A stretch of DNA of 64,000 nt from assembly GCA_900466475.1 (NCBI GenBank), contig UBMI01000006.1, forward strand, positions 62,001 through 126,000. The letters run 5' to 3'. This document shows positions 1-7,426 of this stretch, piece after piece. Each line of letters opens with the position of its first letter. Within the stretch, counting starts at the first letter, position 1. The notes beneath the pieces were generated by a model. It was not told where the DNA came from and made no database searches. It worked only from the letters and a program-made list of their open reading frames with translations. The stretch comes from Hyphomicrobiales bacterium (lineage in GTDB: Bacteria > Pseudomonadota > Alphaproteobacteria > Rhizobiales > Rhizobiaceae). The position numbers and the translations under genes are program-made.

Positions 1-903
1 CAGCGGGCGCGCGGCCTTGGCCGCAGCCTCGCTCTCCTTGACGTCGCCATGGCTGTGAAGCGCAATGTCGAAACCGGCATCGAGAACCTGAGCGACGCGC
101 TCTGGCAGAGTGCCCTGCAGCGATTCCATGAAGATGCAGTCGGAGATCAGAACGCCGTCGTAACCCATGTCCTTGCGGATCACGTCATGCATGATCGGCG
201 AGATGGAAGCCGGCAGCTCGGCATCGTAAGCGGAGTAGACGACATGGGCGACCATCGCCCAAGGCGTGTCCTTCAGCGCCACGAAGGGTTTGAAGTCGGT
301 TGCGGTCAGTGTTTCGCGCGAGGTGTCGACGACCGGGCGTTCCTTGTGGGAATCGAGCGTGGCGCGGCCGTGGCCCGGAATGTGCTTCATGACCGGCATG
401 TTACCGGTTTCGAGCAGGCCATCGACCACTTCGCGGCCCAGTGCAGCGATGAAATCCGGATCGGGGCCGAAGGAGCGGGCGCCGATCACCGCGCTCGTTG
501 TTTCGAAAACGAGATCGAGAACCGGCGAGCAGCCGCTCGACAGGCCGAGTTCGGTCATCATCACACCCATGGCCTGGGTGGACAGACGCAGCGCCTTCTT
601 GCCGAGCTCGAAGTCATGGCGCGCAAGCTCGGCGAACTGGCCGAAGCTGCGGAAAAGCGGCCAGGGGCCGGCATCCATATGCTGCACACGGCCGCCTTCC
701 TGGTCGGTAAAGACGGGCGCATCGTCGCGGCCGACGGCCTCGCGGAAACGGTCGATCAGGATCTTTGCCTGCTCCGGATTGCGCAGGTTGCGACGGCCGA
801 CGAAGAGGCCAAGCGGATTGGTCTCGCGGAAGAGGGCGAATTCGTCGTCCAAAAGCGTCGGATTGGGAAGGCCGACGAAGAGAGCAAGCGGGGTCGAGGA
901 CAC
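1..903 (-). CDS. Beta-N-acetylhexosaminidase, NagZ-like (GH3), partial
   Basis: The gene reads leftward and leaves the window, so only the first 301 residues are visible. They show the GH3 N-acetylglucosaminidase layout: DQEGGRV at 68-73, RSFGPDP at 143-149, the KHIPGHG...DSH signature at 173-186 whose Asp-His pair is the family's acid/base dyad, and SDC at 254-256 carrying the nucleophile Asp255. NagZ enzymes release N-acetylglucosamine from muropeptides or chito-oligosaccharides, usually in the cytoplasm. Typical NagZ has SDDLSM at the nucleophile; here it is SDCIFM, so substrate preference may differ. An in-frame TGA just upstream forces the GTG start at 903, which has GGAG about 11 nt before it. 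The GNAT gene ends 26 nt upstream on the same strand, suggesting one operon. Confidence 0.85.
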   Translation of the reverse strand, partial: MSSTPLALFVGLPNPTLLDDEFALFRETNPLGLFVGRRNLRNPEQAKILIDRFREAVGRDDAPVFTDQEGGRVQHMDAGPWPLFRSFGQFAELARHDFELGKKALRLSTQAMGVMMTELGLSSGCSPVLDLVFETTSAVIGARSFGPDPDFIAALGREVVDGLLETGNMPVMKHIPGHGRATLDSHKERPVVDTSRETLTATDFKPFVALKDTPWAMVAHVVYSAYDAELPASISPIMHDVIRKDMGYDGVLISDCIFMESLQGTLPERVAQVLDAGFDIALHSHGDVKESEAAAKAARPL

Positions 904-929
904 TATTTCAAAACTCCGATATCAAATGG

Positions 930-1409
930 TCATTTCGGCGGGCTTCGCAGCATGCCTTCGTAAATGCCCTTGTCGGGGGCGGGAATTTCGACCGCGCCGG
1001 CGGTCTTGACGTAGAAATCGACGGGGCCGGCATCGCCGATGAACGCATAGGCGTGGCCCAGCGTCTTCATGGTCTGCAGGCAGGCGGAAAAGAGGGCGAG
1101 GCCAATGCCCTTGCCGCGTGCGGCCGGATCGACGCCAGTCGGGCCGAAGAAGCCGCGGGCGGTCGTGTCATAGCAGGCAAAGCCGAGCAGCTTGCCATCC
1201 TCGACGGCGATCAGACAGGCGACAGGCTGGCGGGAAAAGGAGACGCTCACTTCGCTTGCCCAGTTCTCGCTGAAATGTTCGCGCACCCAGGTAACGACGA
1301 CATGAAGTTCCGGCGGCAGGGCTGGACGGATCACGATGCCGATGGAGCCGGCCTTCTCTTTCAGTTCGGCGAGCTTCGTGGAATATAAGCTCACAAGCAG
1401 GTCCGACAC
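930..1409 (-). CDS. GNAT-family N-acetyltransferase
   Basis: This is a 159-residue protein. The acetyl-CoA-binding motif A is visible as VDPAARGKGIGLAL at about 93-106, and it is preceded by a beta-strand core (ACLIAVEDGKLLGFACY). The N-terminal 50 residues are helical. GNAT proteins transfer acetyl groups from acetyl-CoA to amines; the acceptor here is unknown. The GTG start at 1409 is chosen because GGAGGA lies six nt before it, whereas longer in-frame versions lack such a site and add a basic, unconserved-looking tail. A perfect 7-bp inverted repeat lies 16 nt upstream and could be an operator. The NagZ-like gene follows after 26 nt, so the acceptor might be an amino sugar; this is inference only. 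Confidence 0.85.
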   Translation of the reverse strand: MSDLLVSLYSTKLAELKEKAGSIGIVIRPALPPELHVVVTWVREHFSENWASEVSVSFSRQPVACLIAVEDGKLLGFACYDTTARGFFGPTGVDPAARGKGIGLALFSACLQTMKTLGHAYAFIGDAGPVDFYVKTAGAVEIPAPDKGIYEGMLRSPPK

Positions 1410-1425
1410 CCGAATTCCTCCAATT

Positions 1426-1443
1426 ATTCCGTTATTACGGAAT
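1426..1443. promoter_or_regulatory. Perfect inverted repeat upstream of GNAT gene, candidate operator
   Basis: The sequence ATTCCGT-TATT-ACGGAAT is a perfect 7-bp inverted repeat with a 4-nt centre. It sits just upstream of the GGAGGA ribosome-binding site of the GNAT gene, with an AT-rich stretch containing TATACA beside it. The symmetry and position fit a repressor or activator site for the GNAT-NagZ pair. No cognate regulator is visible in the window. Confidence 0.4.
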
Positions 1444-1541
1444 GTATACCTTTTTAATGACATAACTTTCGATATCCGAGCGGCCATGTCAACAGGCTTT
1501 TTGGCAGGCAATCCTGGTTCAACTGGGGGTAGGCAAAACAA

Positions 1542-1566
1542 AACGGCCCGGTTTAACCGGGCCGTT
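1542..1566 (-). terminator. Rho-independent terminator of thiD
   Basis: A GC-rich stem of at least 10 bp (AACGGCCCGG pairing with CCGGGCCGTT, small T/A loop) lies 27 nt past the thiD stop. On the minus strand it is followed by TTGTTTTG, a U-rich tail. It separates thiD from the GNAT gene and is a clear intrinsic terminator. Confidence 0.85.
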
Positions 1567-1592
1567 GGACATTATCGGGTCTGTGATCCGGC

Positions 1593-2405
1593 TCAGAGCC
1601 CGGCGTCTTTCCACAGGGCATGGAAATGATGAACCGGTCCATGGCCAGAGCCGACCGCCAGCTCGCCCGCGGCAGCGACTGCTAGCGCAAGATAGGTTTT
1701 CGCAGTCGAAACAGCCGCTTGCGGCGAAGCACCCTTTGCGAGCTCGGCGGCGAGTGCGCTGGAAAGTGTGCAGCCGGTCCCGTGTGTATTCTTCGTGGGG
1801 ACGCGTTTCGCCTCGAACCAATGCCGGCCGGAGTCGGTTGCCAATATGTCGGGACTTTCATTGCTCTCGAGATGACCGCCCTTGACCAACACAGCGGCAG
1901 GGCCGAGCGCTCGCAGGCGCTCGGCTTGCGAGGCCATCTGCTCGCGGCTTTCGGCAACCTCTTCGTGCAGCAGCGCTGCGGCTTCCGGCAGGTTGGGGGT
2001 GAGCAGCGTCGCAAGCGGCAGCAGGTGCTTCGTCAGCGCATCGACAGCCTGCGGGTCGAGGAGTGCCGCTCCACCCTTGGCGATCATGACAGGATCGACG
2101 ACGATGGGAATGCCGCGATGAGGCGCCAGCGCCTCGGCAACGGCTTCGGCAATGCCGGCATTGGCAATCATGCCGATCTTGACGGCGTCGACACGCACAT
2201 CGGCAAAGACGGCCTTAATCTGCTGGGCGACGAAGTGAGGCGGGACAAGATGCACGCCCGTCACCCCTTGCGTATTCTGCGCCGTCAGGGCCGTCAGCGC
2301 CGCCATGCCATAGACGCCGCGAGCAGAGAAAGCCTTGAGATCGGCCTGGATGCCGGCGCCACCGGATGGATCGGAGCCGGCGATAGACAGGACGTTGCGG
2401 ATCAT
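1593..2405 (-). CDS. thiD: Hydroxymethylpyrimidine/phosphomethylpyrimidine kinase
   Basis: ThiD phosphorylates hydroxymethylpyrimidine twice to give HMP-PP, the pyrimidine half of thiamine. The 270-residue length is normal. The ribokinase-fold motifs are present: GSDPSGGAGIQADLKAF at 10-26, DPVM at 104-107, TPNLPEA at 136-142, and the anion-hole HGTGC ending at Cys212, equivalent to the conserved Cys213 of Salmonella ThiD. The ATG at 2405 has GAGGAA about 12 nt upstream. It sits apart from thiM-thiE, separated by an unrelated gene on the opposite strand, and no THI box is seen in its own leader. It ends at a strong intrinsic terminator. Confidence 0.95.
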   Translation of the reverse strand: MIRNVLSIAGSDPSGGAGIQADLKAFSARGVYGMAALTALTAQNTQGVTGVHLVPPHFVAQQIKAVFADVRVDAVKIGMIANAGIAEAVAEALAPHRGIPIVVDPVMIAKGGAALLDPQAVDALTKHLLPLATLLTPNLPEAAALLHEEVAESREQMASQAERLRALGPAAVLVKGGHLESNESPDILATDSGRHWFEAKRVPTKNTHGTGCTLSSALAAELAKGASPQAAVSTAKTYLALAVAAAGELAVGSGHGPVHHFHALWKDAGL

Positions 2406-2701
2406 CGGCTTTGGGTTTCCTCGGTTTCAAACATAAACTCTCTTTGTGTCCATAAGACACCAGTCGGTGATCCGGAAGACACTGTTCTTATTGATCCACC
2501 GGATGACTCTGGCGAGGCTGCTGGAGTCGAAAGCGGCATTCTAGAATATCTGGTTCGTCGATCTGCACACTCTCAAAATCTGTGACTGGCGTAGCAATGA
2601 TTCATCAATCAACCTAAAGTAACAAATACTGGGAATATTGGATGACGGGTTGAAAATCGCTTTGCTGGCCAAGGCTTTGGAAAATATTAAGGACTGACTA
2701 G
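2406..2701. other. Intergenic region between thiD and an unknown exported protein gene
   Basis: This is a divergent, AT-richer spacer of 296 bp. No RNA gene, THI box or convincing gene was seen. It should hold the promoters of thiD (minus) and of the gene starting at 2702 (plus), which has AAGGA nine nt before its triple ATG. No clear -35/-10 pair can be assigned by eye. Confidence 0.4.
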
Positions 2702-3748
2702 ATGATGATGACGTTCGCCCGTTTCTCGCAACTCGCTTCCATGGCGCTGATCATAAATAGCGGGTTGATCGCTACTGCTGTAGGTCAAGGCCCTGCGGGT
2801 ATCGGTTCGGTCAACACGTCCGATTACAATCTTAATGAGTTGGCCTACAAGCAGGCCGCGGGCGTATACGGCTACACTTATAGCCAGCGTGTAAGCTTAA
2901 ACGCCATGAAGGAACAGTATCCTCAATTTGCCTCAGAGTTGACGCGCTTGGAAGTGTTATTTGACGCTCAATACGCATGGCCCCAGGCAAGAGCCGAAGC
3001 AGTTCTCGATACTATGGGTGTGGGCATTCTCCAGAAATTGCGGAACGAGTTTCTCAAGCCGCACGAAAGTGAGTGGGCGCGACAATATTCATCTGAAGAG
3101 GTGACGGATTTCTCCAAGGAAATGAAAAGGCGCATCAAAGGCGACATCACCTCGCCGGGCATTCTCAGCAATATGCTTTGGCTGCGCTACGCTACGAGGC
3201 CGATCAATGAAATGGTTGATGGCAACGAAAGGAAATTTGAGTCCGCCGGCGAACCGAAGGCGCAAGGTGTAGATTTCAGCCTAAGAATCCCATCCTCCTG
3301 GAAAGAGGAGGATGGGGACCGTCCGCATGTCGTGCGTATGTGGACCAGTCAGAATGGCTCCGGAGATATGACGATAATTGCCCTCGTTGTCAAAAATGAG
3401 GAACTGCGTGGTATCACCAAGTACGACCTTGATGCGCTCTATGCGGCAGATGCTGGCCGATCTTTCGTTCCCACCGGTGGAACACTCCTGACTTCCAAAG
3501 TCGTCACCATCGATGCCGCGCCCGCACTTTTGCTGGACTTCTCAACGGAGCAAGAAAATCTTGGTGCCAGCGTGTCGATGAGGATACGCAACTACCAGTT
3601 GTTCGTCGATGATGCCATCGTTCAGTTGCAATGCGCGGTGGGCAGGGCAGCCGATGACCGAGATACCGTCAAAGATCGATTCATCAGCGTCAGCGAACTA
3701 TGTGATCGTGTCGCATCGACCCTCGTCATAGCCAAGCATTGGAGATGA
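2702..3748 (+). CDS. Hypothetical exported protein, 348 aa
   Basis: I do not recognise the family. The N-terminus has a hydrophobic stretch (about residues 10-28) ending in a plausible signal-peptidase site near AVGQ, so export to the periplasm is likely. The middle is helical and charged. The C-terminal third, from about 195, starts with a VDFSLRIPSSW segment and alternates strands and helices, which recalls Mog1/PsbP/DcrB-like folds; that is a weak resemblance only. Three ATG codons follow AAGGA. The gene is visibly less GC-rich than its neighbours and uses rarer codons such as TTA and ATA, and it splits the thiamine genes, so it may be a lineage-specific insertion. Confidence 0.7.
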   Translation: MMMTFARFSQLASMALIINSGLIATAVGQGPAGIGSVNTSDYNLNELAYKQAAGVYGYTYSQRVSLNAMKEQYPQFASELTRLEVLFDAQYAWPQARAEAVLDTMGVGILQKLRNEFLKPHESEWARQYSSEEVTDFSKEMKRRIKGDITSPGILSNMLWLRYATRPINEMVDGNERKFESAGEPKAQGVDFSLRIPSSWKEEDGDRPHVVRMWTSQNGSGDMTIIALVVKNEELRGITKYDLDALYAADAGRSFVPTGGTLLTSKVVTIDAAPALLLDFSTEQENLGASVSMRIRNYQLFVDDAIVQLQCAVGRAADDRDTVKDRFISVSELCDRVASTLVIAKHWR

Positions 3749-3887
3749 AATCTCTCGAGAGAGCGGCTGGTGAACTGGAGGAAGCTGATGCTGGACATAA
3801 TGCCAGGCTGGGGACACTGCTTTCAATACTCGACAGTGGCTCGATAACTCCCTCTGGGCGTTCGAAAACTCGTCGCGAAGTCAATTT

Positions 3888-3927
3888 AGGAGATAGCCTT
3901 AGACACCGCGCGCTGAGGCTATCTCCT
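3888..3927. terminator. Strong stem-loop between convergent genes
   Basis: AGGAGATAGCCT and AGGCTATCTCCT form a perfect 12-bp stem around a 16-nt loop. It starts 4 nt past the thiE stop and lies 140 nt past the stop of the exported-protein gene. The plus strand follows it with TTTGTCT; the minus strand has no clear U-tract. It most likely ends thiE transcripts and may act in both directions. Confidence 0.6.
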
Positions 3928-3931
3928 TTGT

Positions 3932-4576
3932 CTAGTCGCTTGTCAAACGCAATTCTCTTAGCGCGTCAGTAATGAGGAGCGTTGCCGTCTTCGGGTCCGG
4001 CGTGCCGCAGATCGCGGAGACGACTGCAAGCCCGTCGGCGCCCGCCACAAAGACGGAAGCGACATGTTCGCTTTTCAACCCGCCGATCGCAACTGTCGGA
4101 ACCGGCGCAGCCTTGACGAGTTTCGACAGCCCGTCAAAGCCGATCGGCTGCTTGTGATCGGTCTTGGTAGGGGTCGCAAAAACCGGCCCTATGCCGGCAT
4201 AGTCGACAATGGTGGCGTCGATTGCCGCGGCCAACGCTTCGGTCTCGACCGACAGGCCAAGGATCATGTCCGGGCCGATCATTGCGCGTGCCGCGGCAGG
4301 GCCAATATCGTCCTGGCCAATATGAAGCCCGTCGGCGCCGATCGCGATGGCGGCCTCGACATCGTCATTGACGATCAGCAGAGCGCCTGTGCCTTTCAGC
4401 ACCTTCTTTAGGGCGAGGCCGGTTTCGATCATTTTTGCAGTTCCGCCATGTTTGTCGCGAAGCTGCACCATGGTCGCGCCGCCGGCCACAGCAAGCCGCG
4501 CCGTCTCGACCATGCCGATGCTGGCGCAGAGATCGGGGTCGAGGACCAGGTAAAGAGAAAGATCGAAGCGTTTCAT
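3932..4576 (-). CDS. thiE: Thiamine-phosphate synthase
   Basis: ThiE joins HMP-PP and hydroxyethylthiazole phosphate to give thiamine phosphate. The 214-residue TIM-barrel protein shows the family's motifs in order: MVQLRDK at 36-42, VNDDVEAA near 69, GLHIGQDD near 83, GIGPVFATPTKTDH near 127 and the phosphate-binding AIGGL near 162. Its ATG overlaps the thiM stop as ATGA, so the two are translationally coupled, and both lie under the TPP riboswitch upstream of thiM. With thiD and thiM this makes a salvage route from HMP and thiazole; thiC and thiG are not in the window. Confidence 0.93.
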   Translation of the reverse strand: MKRFDLSLYLVLDPDLCASIGMVETARLAVAGGATMVQLRDKHGGTAKMIETGLALKKVLKGTGALLIVNDDVEAAIAIGADGLHIGQDDIGPAAARAMIGPDMILGLSVETEALAAAIDATIVDYAGIGPVFATPTKTDHKQPIGFDGLSKLVKAAPVPTVAIGGLKSEHVASVFVAGADGLAVVSAICGTPDPKTATLLITDALRELRLTSD

Positions 4577-5373
4577 GCCGCGCTGATCCTCGCCTTTTTG
4601 TCCAATGTGGCGCCGTCGAGCGCTGCCAGCGCATCGAGGAAACGCCAGGAGAAGGAGCCGGGGCCATCCGCTTGCTTTGTCGCCTCTTCACCGGCGACCG
4701 CGAAAGTACCGAGCGCCGCGACGGTGGCTGCGAAAGGATCTGCGGGAATGGTTGCGGCAAAGGCGCCGGTCAGGCAGGTCAGCGAGCAGCCGAGCGCGGT
4801 CACCTGCGGCATCAGCGTCGAGCCGCCTTCGATGCGCAGCGCCTGGGCTCCATCGGTCACGAAATCCACCACACCCGTGACGGCGACGACCACCCCATGC
4901 CGTTCGGCAAGCAGCCGCGCGGACGCTTCGGCCTGCTCAACCGGGTCACGGCTGTCGACGCCTTGGCCGCGGCTCTCGCCACCGGCAAGCGCGATGATTT
5001 CAGAAGCATTGCCGCGGATGATCGTCGGGCGAAGCGCCAGCAGATCGGAAACCGTCTTGCGGCGGAAGGACGTCGCATAATGGGCAACCGGATCAAGGAC
5101 CCAAGGTTTGCCGCTCGCGTTTGCAGCCTTTGCCGCAGCATGCATGCCGTCGATCCACTGGGTGGAGAGCGTGCCGATATTGACGGTCAAAGCGCCAGCG
5201 ATTGCGGCAAACTCGCCGGCTTCTTCGGCGGCGTGGACCATGGCAGGCGATGCTCCCGCCGCAAGGACCACATTGGCGGCGATGTTCATGGCCACGTAAT
5301 TGGTGATGCACTGCACGAGCGGTGGCTTCGCCCGCATCGCCGTCAACAGTGCTCCGGGTGTCTTGTTCTCCAT
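4573..5373 (-). CDS. thiM: Hydroxyethylthiazole kinase
   Basis: ThiM phosphorylates 4-methyl-5-(2-hydroxyethyl)thiazole so that ThiE can use it. The 266-residue protein contains the N-terminal substrate motif ITNYVAMNIAANVVLAAGASPAM (in part), a DPVAHYAT loop, GNASEI and the C-terminal LGCSLTCLTGAF segment with the conserved catalytic-loop Cys. An in-frame ATG at 5412 would add 13 proline-rich residues. The ATG at 5373 is preferred because AAAGGGG lies just upstream and its SD is inside a possible riboswitch-controlled hairpin. It is the first gene of thiM-thiE. Confidence 0.93.
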   Translation of the reverse strand: MENKTPGALLTAMRAKPPLVQCITNYVAMNIAANVVLAAGASPAMVHAAEEAGEFAAIAGALTVNIGTLSTQWIDGMHAAAKAANASGKPWVLDPVAHYATSFRRKTVSDLLALRPTIIRGNASEIIALAGGESRGQGVDSRDPVEQAEASARLLAERHGVVVAVTGVVDFVTDGAQALRIEGGSTLMPQVTALGCSLTCLTGAFAATIPADPFAATVAALGTFAVAGEEATKQADGPGSFSWRFLDALAALDGATLDKKARISAA

Positions 5374-5377
5374 AGTA

Positions 5378-5393
5378 CCCCTTTCAGGCGGGG
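5378..5393 (-). promoter_or_regulatory. Possible SD-sequestering hairpin of thiM
   Basis: Between the THI box and the thiM ATG, CCCC pairs with the GGGG of the Shine-Dalgarno sequence across an 8-nt loop. A G-U and a U-A pair may extend it. This fits the expression platform of proteobacterial TPP riboswitches, in which ligand binding hides the ribosome-binding site. The assignment is by eye. Confidence 0.45.
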
Positions 5394-5435
5394 CAGGCGC
5401 GGGAACGATCATGCGATGAAGCAGATGGCGACCCG

Positions 5436-5518
5436 AGCGACTCCCTCCGCCGGCATTATCCGGTTCAGGTTCGAAGGGTGCTTCTCAGCCCGCTTTCGCA
5501 AACGGGCGCCCCTGTCTC
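5436..5518 (-). promoter_or_regulatory. TPP riboswitch (THI box)
   Basis: Read on the minus strand, the leader of thiM holds the conserved TPP aptamer blocks in order: ACAGGGGCGCC, CTGAGA, ACCCTTCGAACCTGAACC, GGATAATGCCGGCGGAGGGA. These are the pyrimidine-sensing CUGAGA and pyrophosphate-sensing segments of the THI element. It should repress thiM-thiE when thiamine pyrophosphate is plentiful. It ends about 60 nt before the thiM start. Confidence 0.95.
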
Positions 5519-5601
5519 TCAACAGCACTCTTTCTTGCAGAGAATGGCGTCGCTGTCATCGGCAAAATGACGATTTTGAGACTGAGGTTTTGCCAATGCG
5601 T

Positions 5602-5628
5602 ACCACGGGCCGCCTGAGCGCCCGTGGT
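5602..5628. terminator. Stem-loop downstream of aldehyde dehydrogenase gene
   Basis: ACCACGGGC and GCCCGTGGT form a 9-bp stem with a 9-nt loop, about 50 nt past the stop of the minus-strand dehydrogenase. No clean U-tract follows on the minus strand. It may be a weak terminator that shields the THI leader of thiM from read-through. Confidence 0.4.
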
Positions 5629-5680
5629 GCAATTTTCAGATGCCGGTTCTTTGGGTTTAAGGTCCGGCTGCTCTGCTCGA

Positions 5681-7204
5681 TCAACGCAGCGGCGCTGGAA
5701 GCAGGTTCGTCGTAAAGTCCTGATACGAAACCGGACGCAGGAACCTGTAGATGGCGAGCGTTCCGACGGAGGTCGATCTGCCATCGGCCGTTGCCGGGTA
5801 GGGGCCGCCGTGCACCATGGCGGGTGATACTTCCACCCCGGTTCCGAAGCCGTTCACCAGCAGGCGTCCCGCAAGCATTTCCAGCTTGGGAACGAGGCGC
5901 TTGGCGTCCTGTTCGTCTTCGCTCGTAATGTGCAGGGCAACGGTCAGCTGGCCTTCAAGGCCGTCGAGGACGCGCTCGAGTTCGGCGAGATCACGGCAGC
6001 GCACGATAAGGCCGGCTGCTCCGAAGACCTCGTCCTGCAGCTCGTGATGCGCAAGGAATGCTGCAGCCGTCGTCTCGAAGAGAGCGGCCGTGCCTTCGAA
6101 TTCGCTGCCGGGCTTGCCATTGGCAACGAGCCTGACTTCGGGATGTTTTTCCAGCCGGGCAACGCCATCGCAGAACGCCTTGGCGATGGAACCTGTCAGC
6201 ATCGTCTGGGCGCCGACATCGGGCAGAAGCTCCCGCGCCTTGGCAATGAAAGTGTCCAGGCCTTCGCTGTCGACGGCGAGAATGAGGCCGGGATTGGTGC
6301 AGAACTGCCCGGCACCGAGGACAAGCGAGCCTACGAAAGCCGTTGCGATCTCCGCCGCGCGGGTTTTCAGCGCGTTGGGGAAGAAGATGACCGGGTTGAT
6401 GCTGCTCATTTCGGCATAGACCGGGATCGGCTGCTTGCGCTCGGAAGAGATCTTCATCAGCGCAGTGCCGCCGCGGCGCGAGCCCGTGAAGCCGACGGCG
6501 CGGATTCTGGCATCGGCCACCAGTTTCTGACCGACTTCGAAGCCGGTATCGAAGAGGAGCGCAAACGTGCCGGCATGCAGACCAGCCTTGGCAACGGCGC
6601 GCTGAACGGCGCGGCCGACCAGTTCCGATGTGCCCGGGTGAGCGGAATGCGCCTTGACGACGACCGGGCATCCCGCTGCGAGCGCAGATGCCGTGTCACC
6701 GCCGGCGACGGAGAAGGCGAGCGGAAAGTTCGATGCGCCGAAAACCGCGACGGGCCCCAGGGGAACGTTACGCAGGCGCAGGTCAGGCTTCGGAACCGGC
6801 TTGCGGGAGGGATCCGCGCCGTCGAAGCGAAGCTCCTGGAAGCGGCCTTCGCGCACCTCTTTCGCAAATAGTCGAAGCTGTCCCATCGTGCGAGCGCGCT
6901 CGCCCTCGAGACGTCCACGCGGAAGTCCGGTTTCCGCCATTGCCCGCACGATCAGCTCGTCGCCGATGGCCTCGATCTCGCTGGCGATGGTTTCAAGAAA
7001 GGCAGCCCGTGTTTCGAGATCGGTTTCCCGGTAGGAAGCGAAGGCCTCCCATGCAAGCCTGGTCGCCTCTTCGACGTCTTCGGCGGAGGCGCCACCGAAA
7101 GAGACGGGCAGCGCCGTCCCCGTGGCTGCTTCGACACCGTAGAGCTCGCCGCGCGTGCCGCGCTTCTCCGATCCCGCGACGAGCAGGCTTCCATTGATAG
7201 TCAT
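5681..7204 (-). CDS. Aldehyde dehydrogenase, alpha-ketoglutaric semialdehyde type
   Basis: This 507-residue enzyme belongs to the NAD(P)-dependent aldehyde dehydrogenase superfamily. The general base Glu265 (VYAEMSS) and nucleophile Cys302 (GQFCTNPG) are present, as is the cofactor-site segment GFTGS near 238. The stretch [19 protein letters not shown] at 147-165 is typical of 2,5-dioxovalerate dehydrogenases, which oxidise alpha-ketoglutaric semialdehyde in pentose, sugar-acid or hydroxyproline breakdown. The ATG at 7204 has GGAAA about 9 nt upstream; a longer in-frame version adds 28 basic residues with no such support. No dehydratase partner lies beside it, so its pathway is not fixed by context. 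Confidence 0.88.
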   Translation of the reverse strand: MTINGSLLVAGSEKRGTRGELYGVEAATGTALPVSFGGASAEDVEEATRLAWEAFASYRETDLETRAAFLETIASEIEAIGDELIVRAMAETGLPRGRLEGERARTMGQLRLFAKEVREGRFQELRFDGADPSRKPVPKPDLRLRNVPLGPVAVFGASNFPLAFSVAGGDTASALAAGCPVVVKAHSAHPGTSELVGRAVQRAVAKAGLHAGTFALLFDTGFEVGQKLVADARIRAVGFTGSRRGGTALMKISSERKQPIPVYAEMSSINPVIFFPNALKTRAAEIATAFVGSLVLGAGQFCTNPGLILAVDSEGLDTFIAKARELLPDVGAQTMLTGSIAKAFCDGVARLEKHPEVRLVANGKPGSEFEGTAALFETTAAAFLAHHELQDEVFGAAGLIVRCRDLAELERVLDGLEGQLTVALHITSEDEQDAKRLVPKLEMLAGRLLVNGFGTGVEVSPAMVHGGPYPATADGRSTSVGTLAIYRFLRPVSYQDFTTNLLPAPLR

Positions 7205-7426
7205 GACGGATTTCCTTTCAAACAGATTCGAGCGACGTATATAGGCGTTCGTCTTCTCAATTTCACGACATCTTTCCCGATATCGCATCGAAGATGGAGA
7301 TCTCCGGCAGAGACTTGGTCGCGTCTCGACAAGGGCTGGGCGCGAGCTTGCGGAAAAGCAATCGTATGCCGAAATGCCGCCCCTTTTTTACGCTCATTCT
7401 CGCTCGGGATTAATCGAGGGGGCTCC

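Noticed and set aside
3739..3972. 77-codon frame after the exported-protein gene, with an ATGA overlap at 3745
   Set aside because: It runs through the strong hairpin at 3888-3927 and into the 3' end of thiE, and its sequence has no recognisable features. The overlap is noted but not enough.
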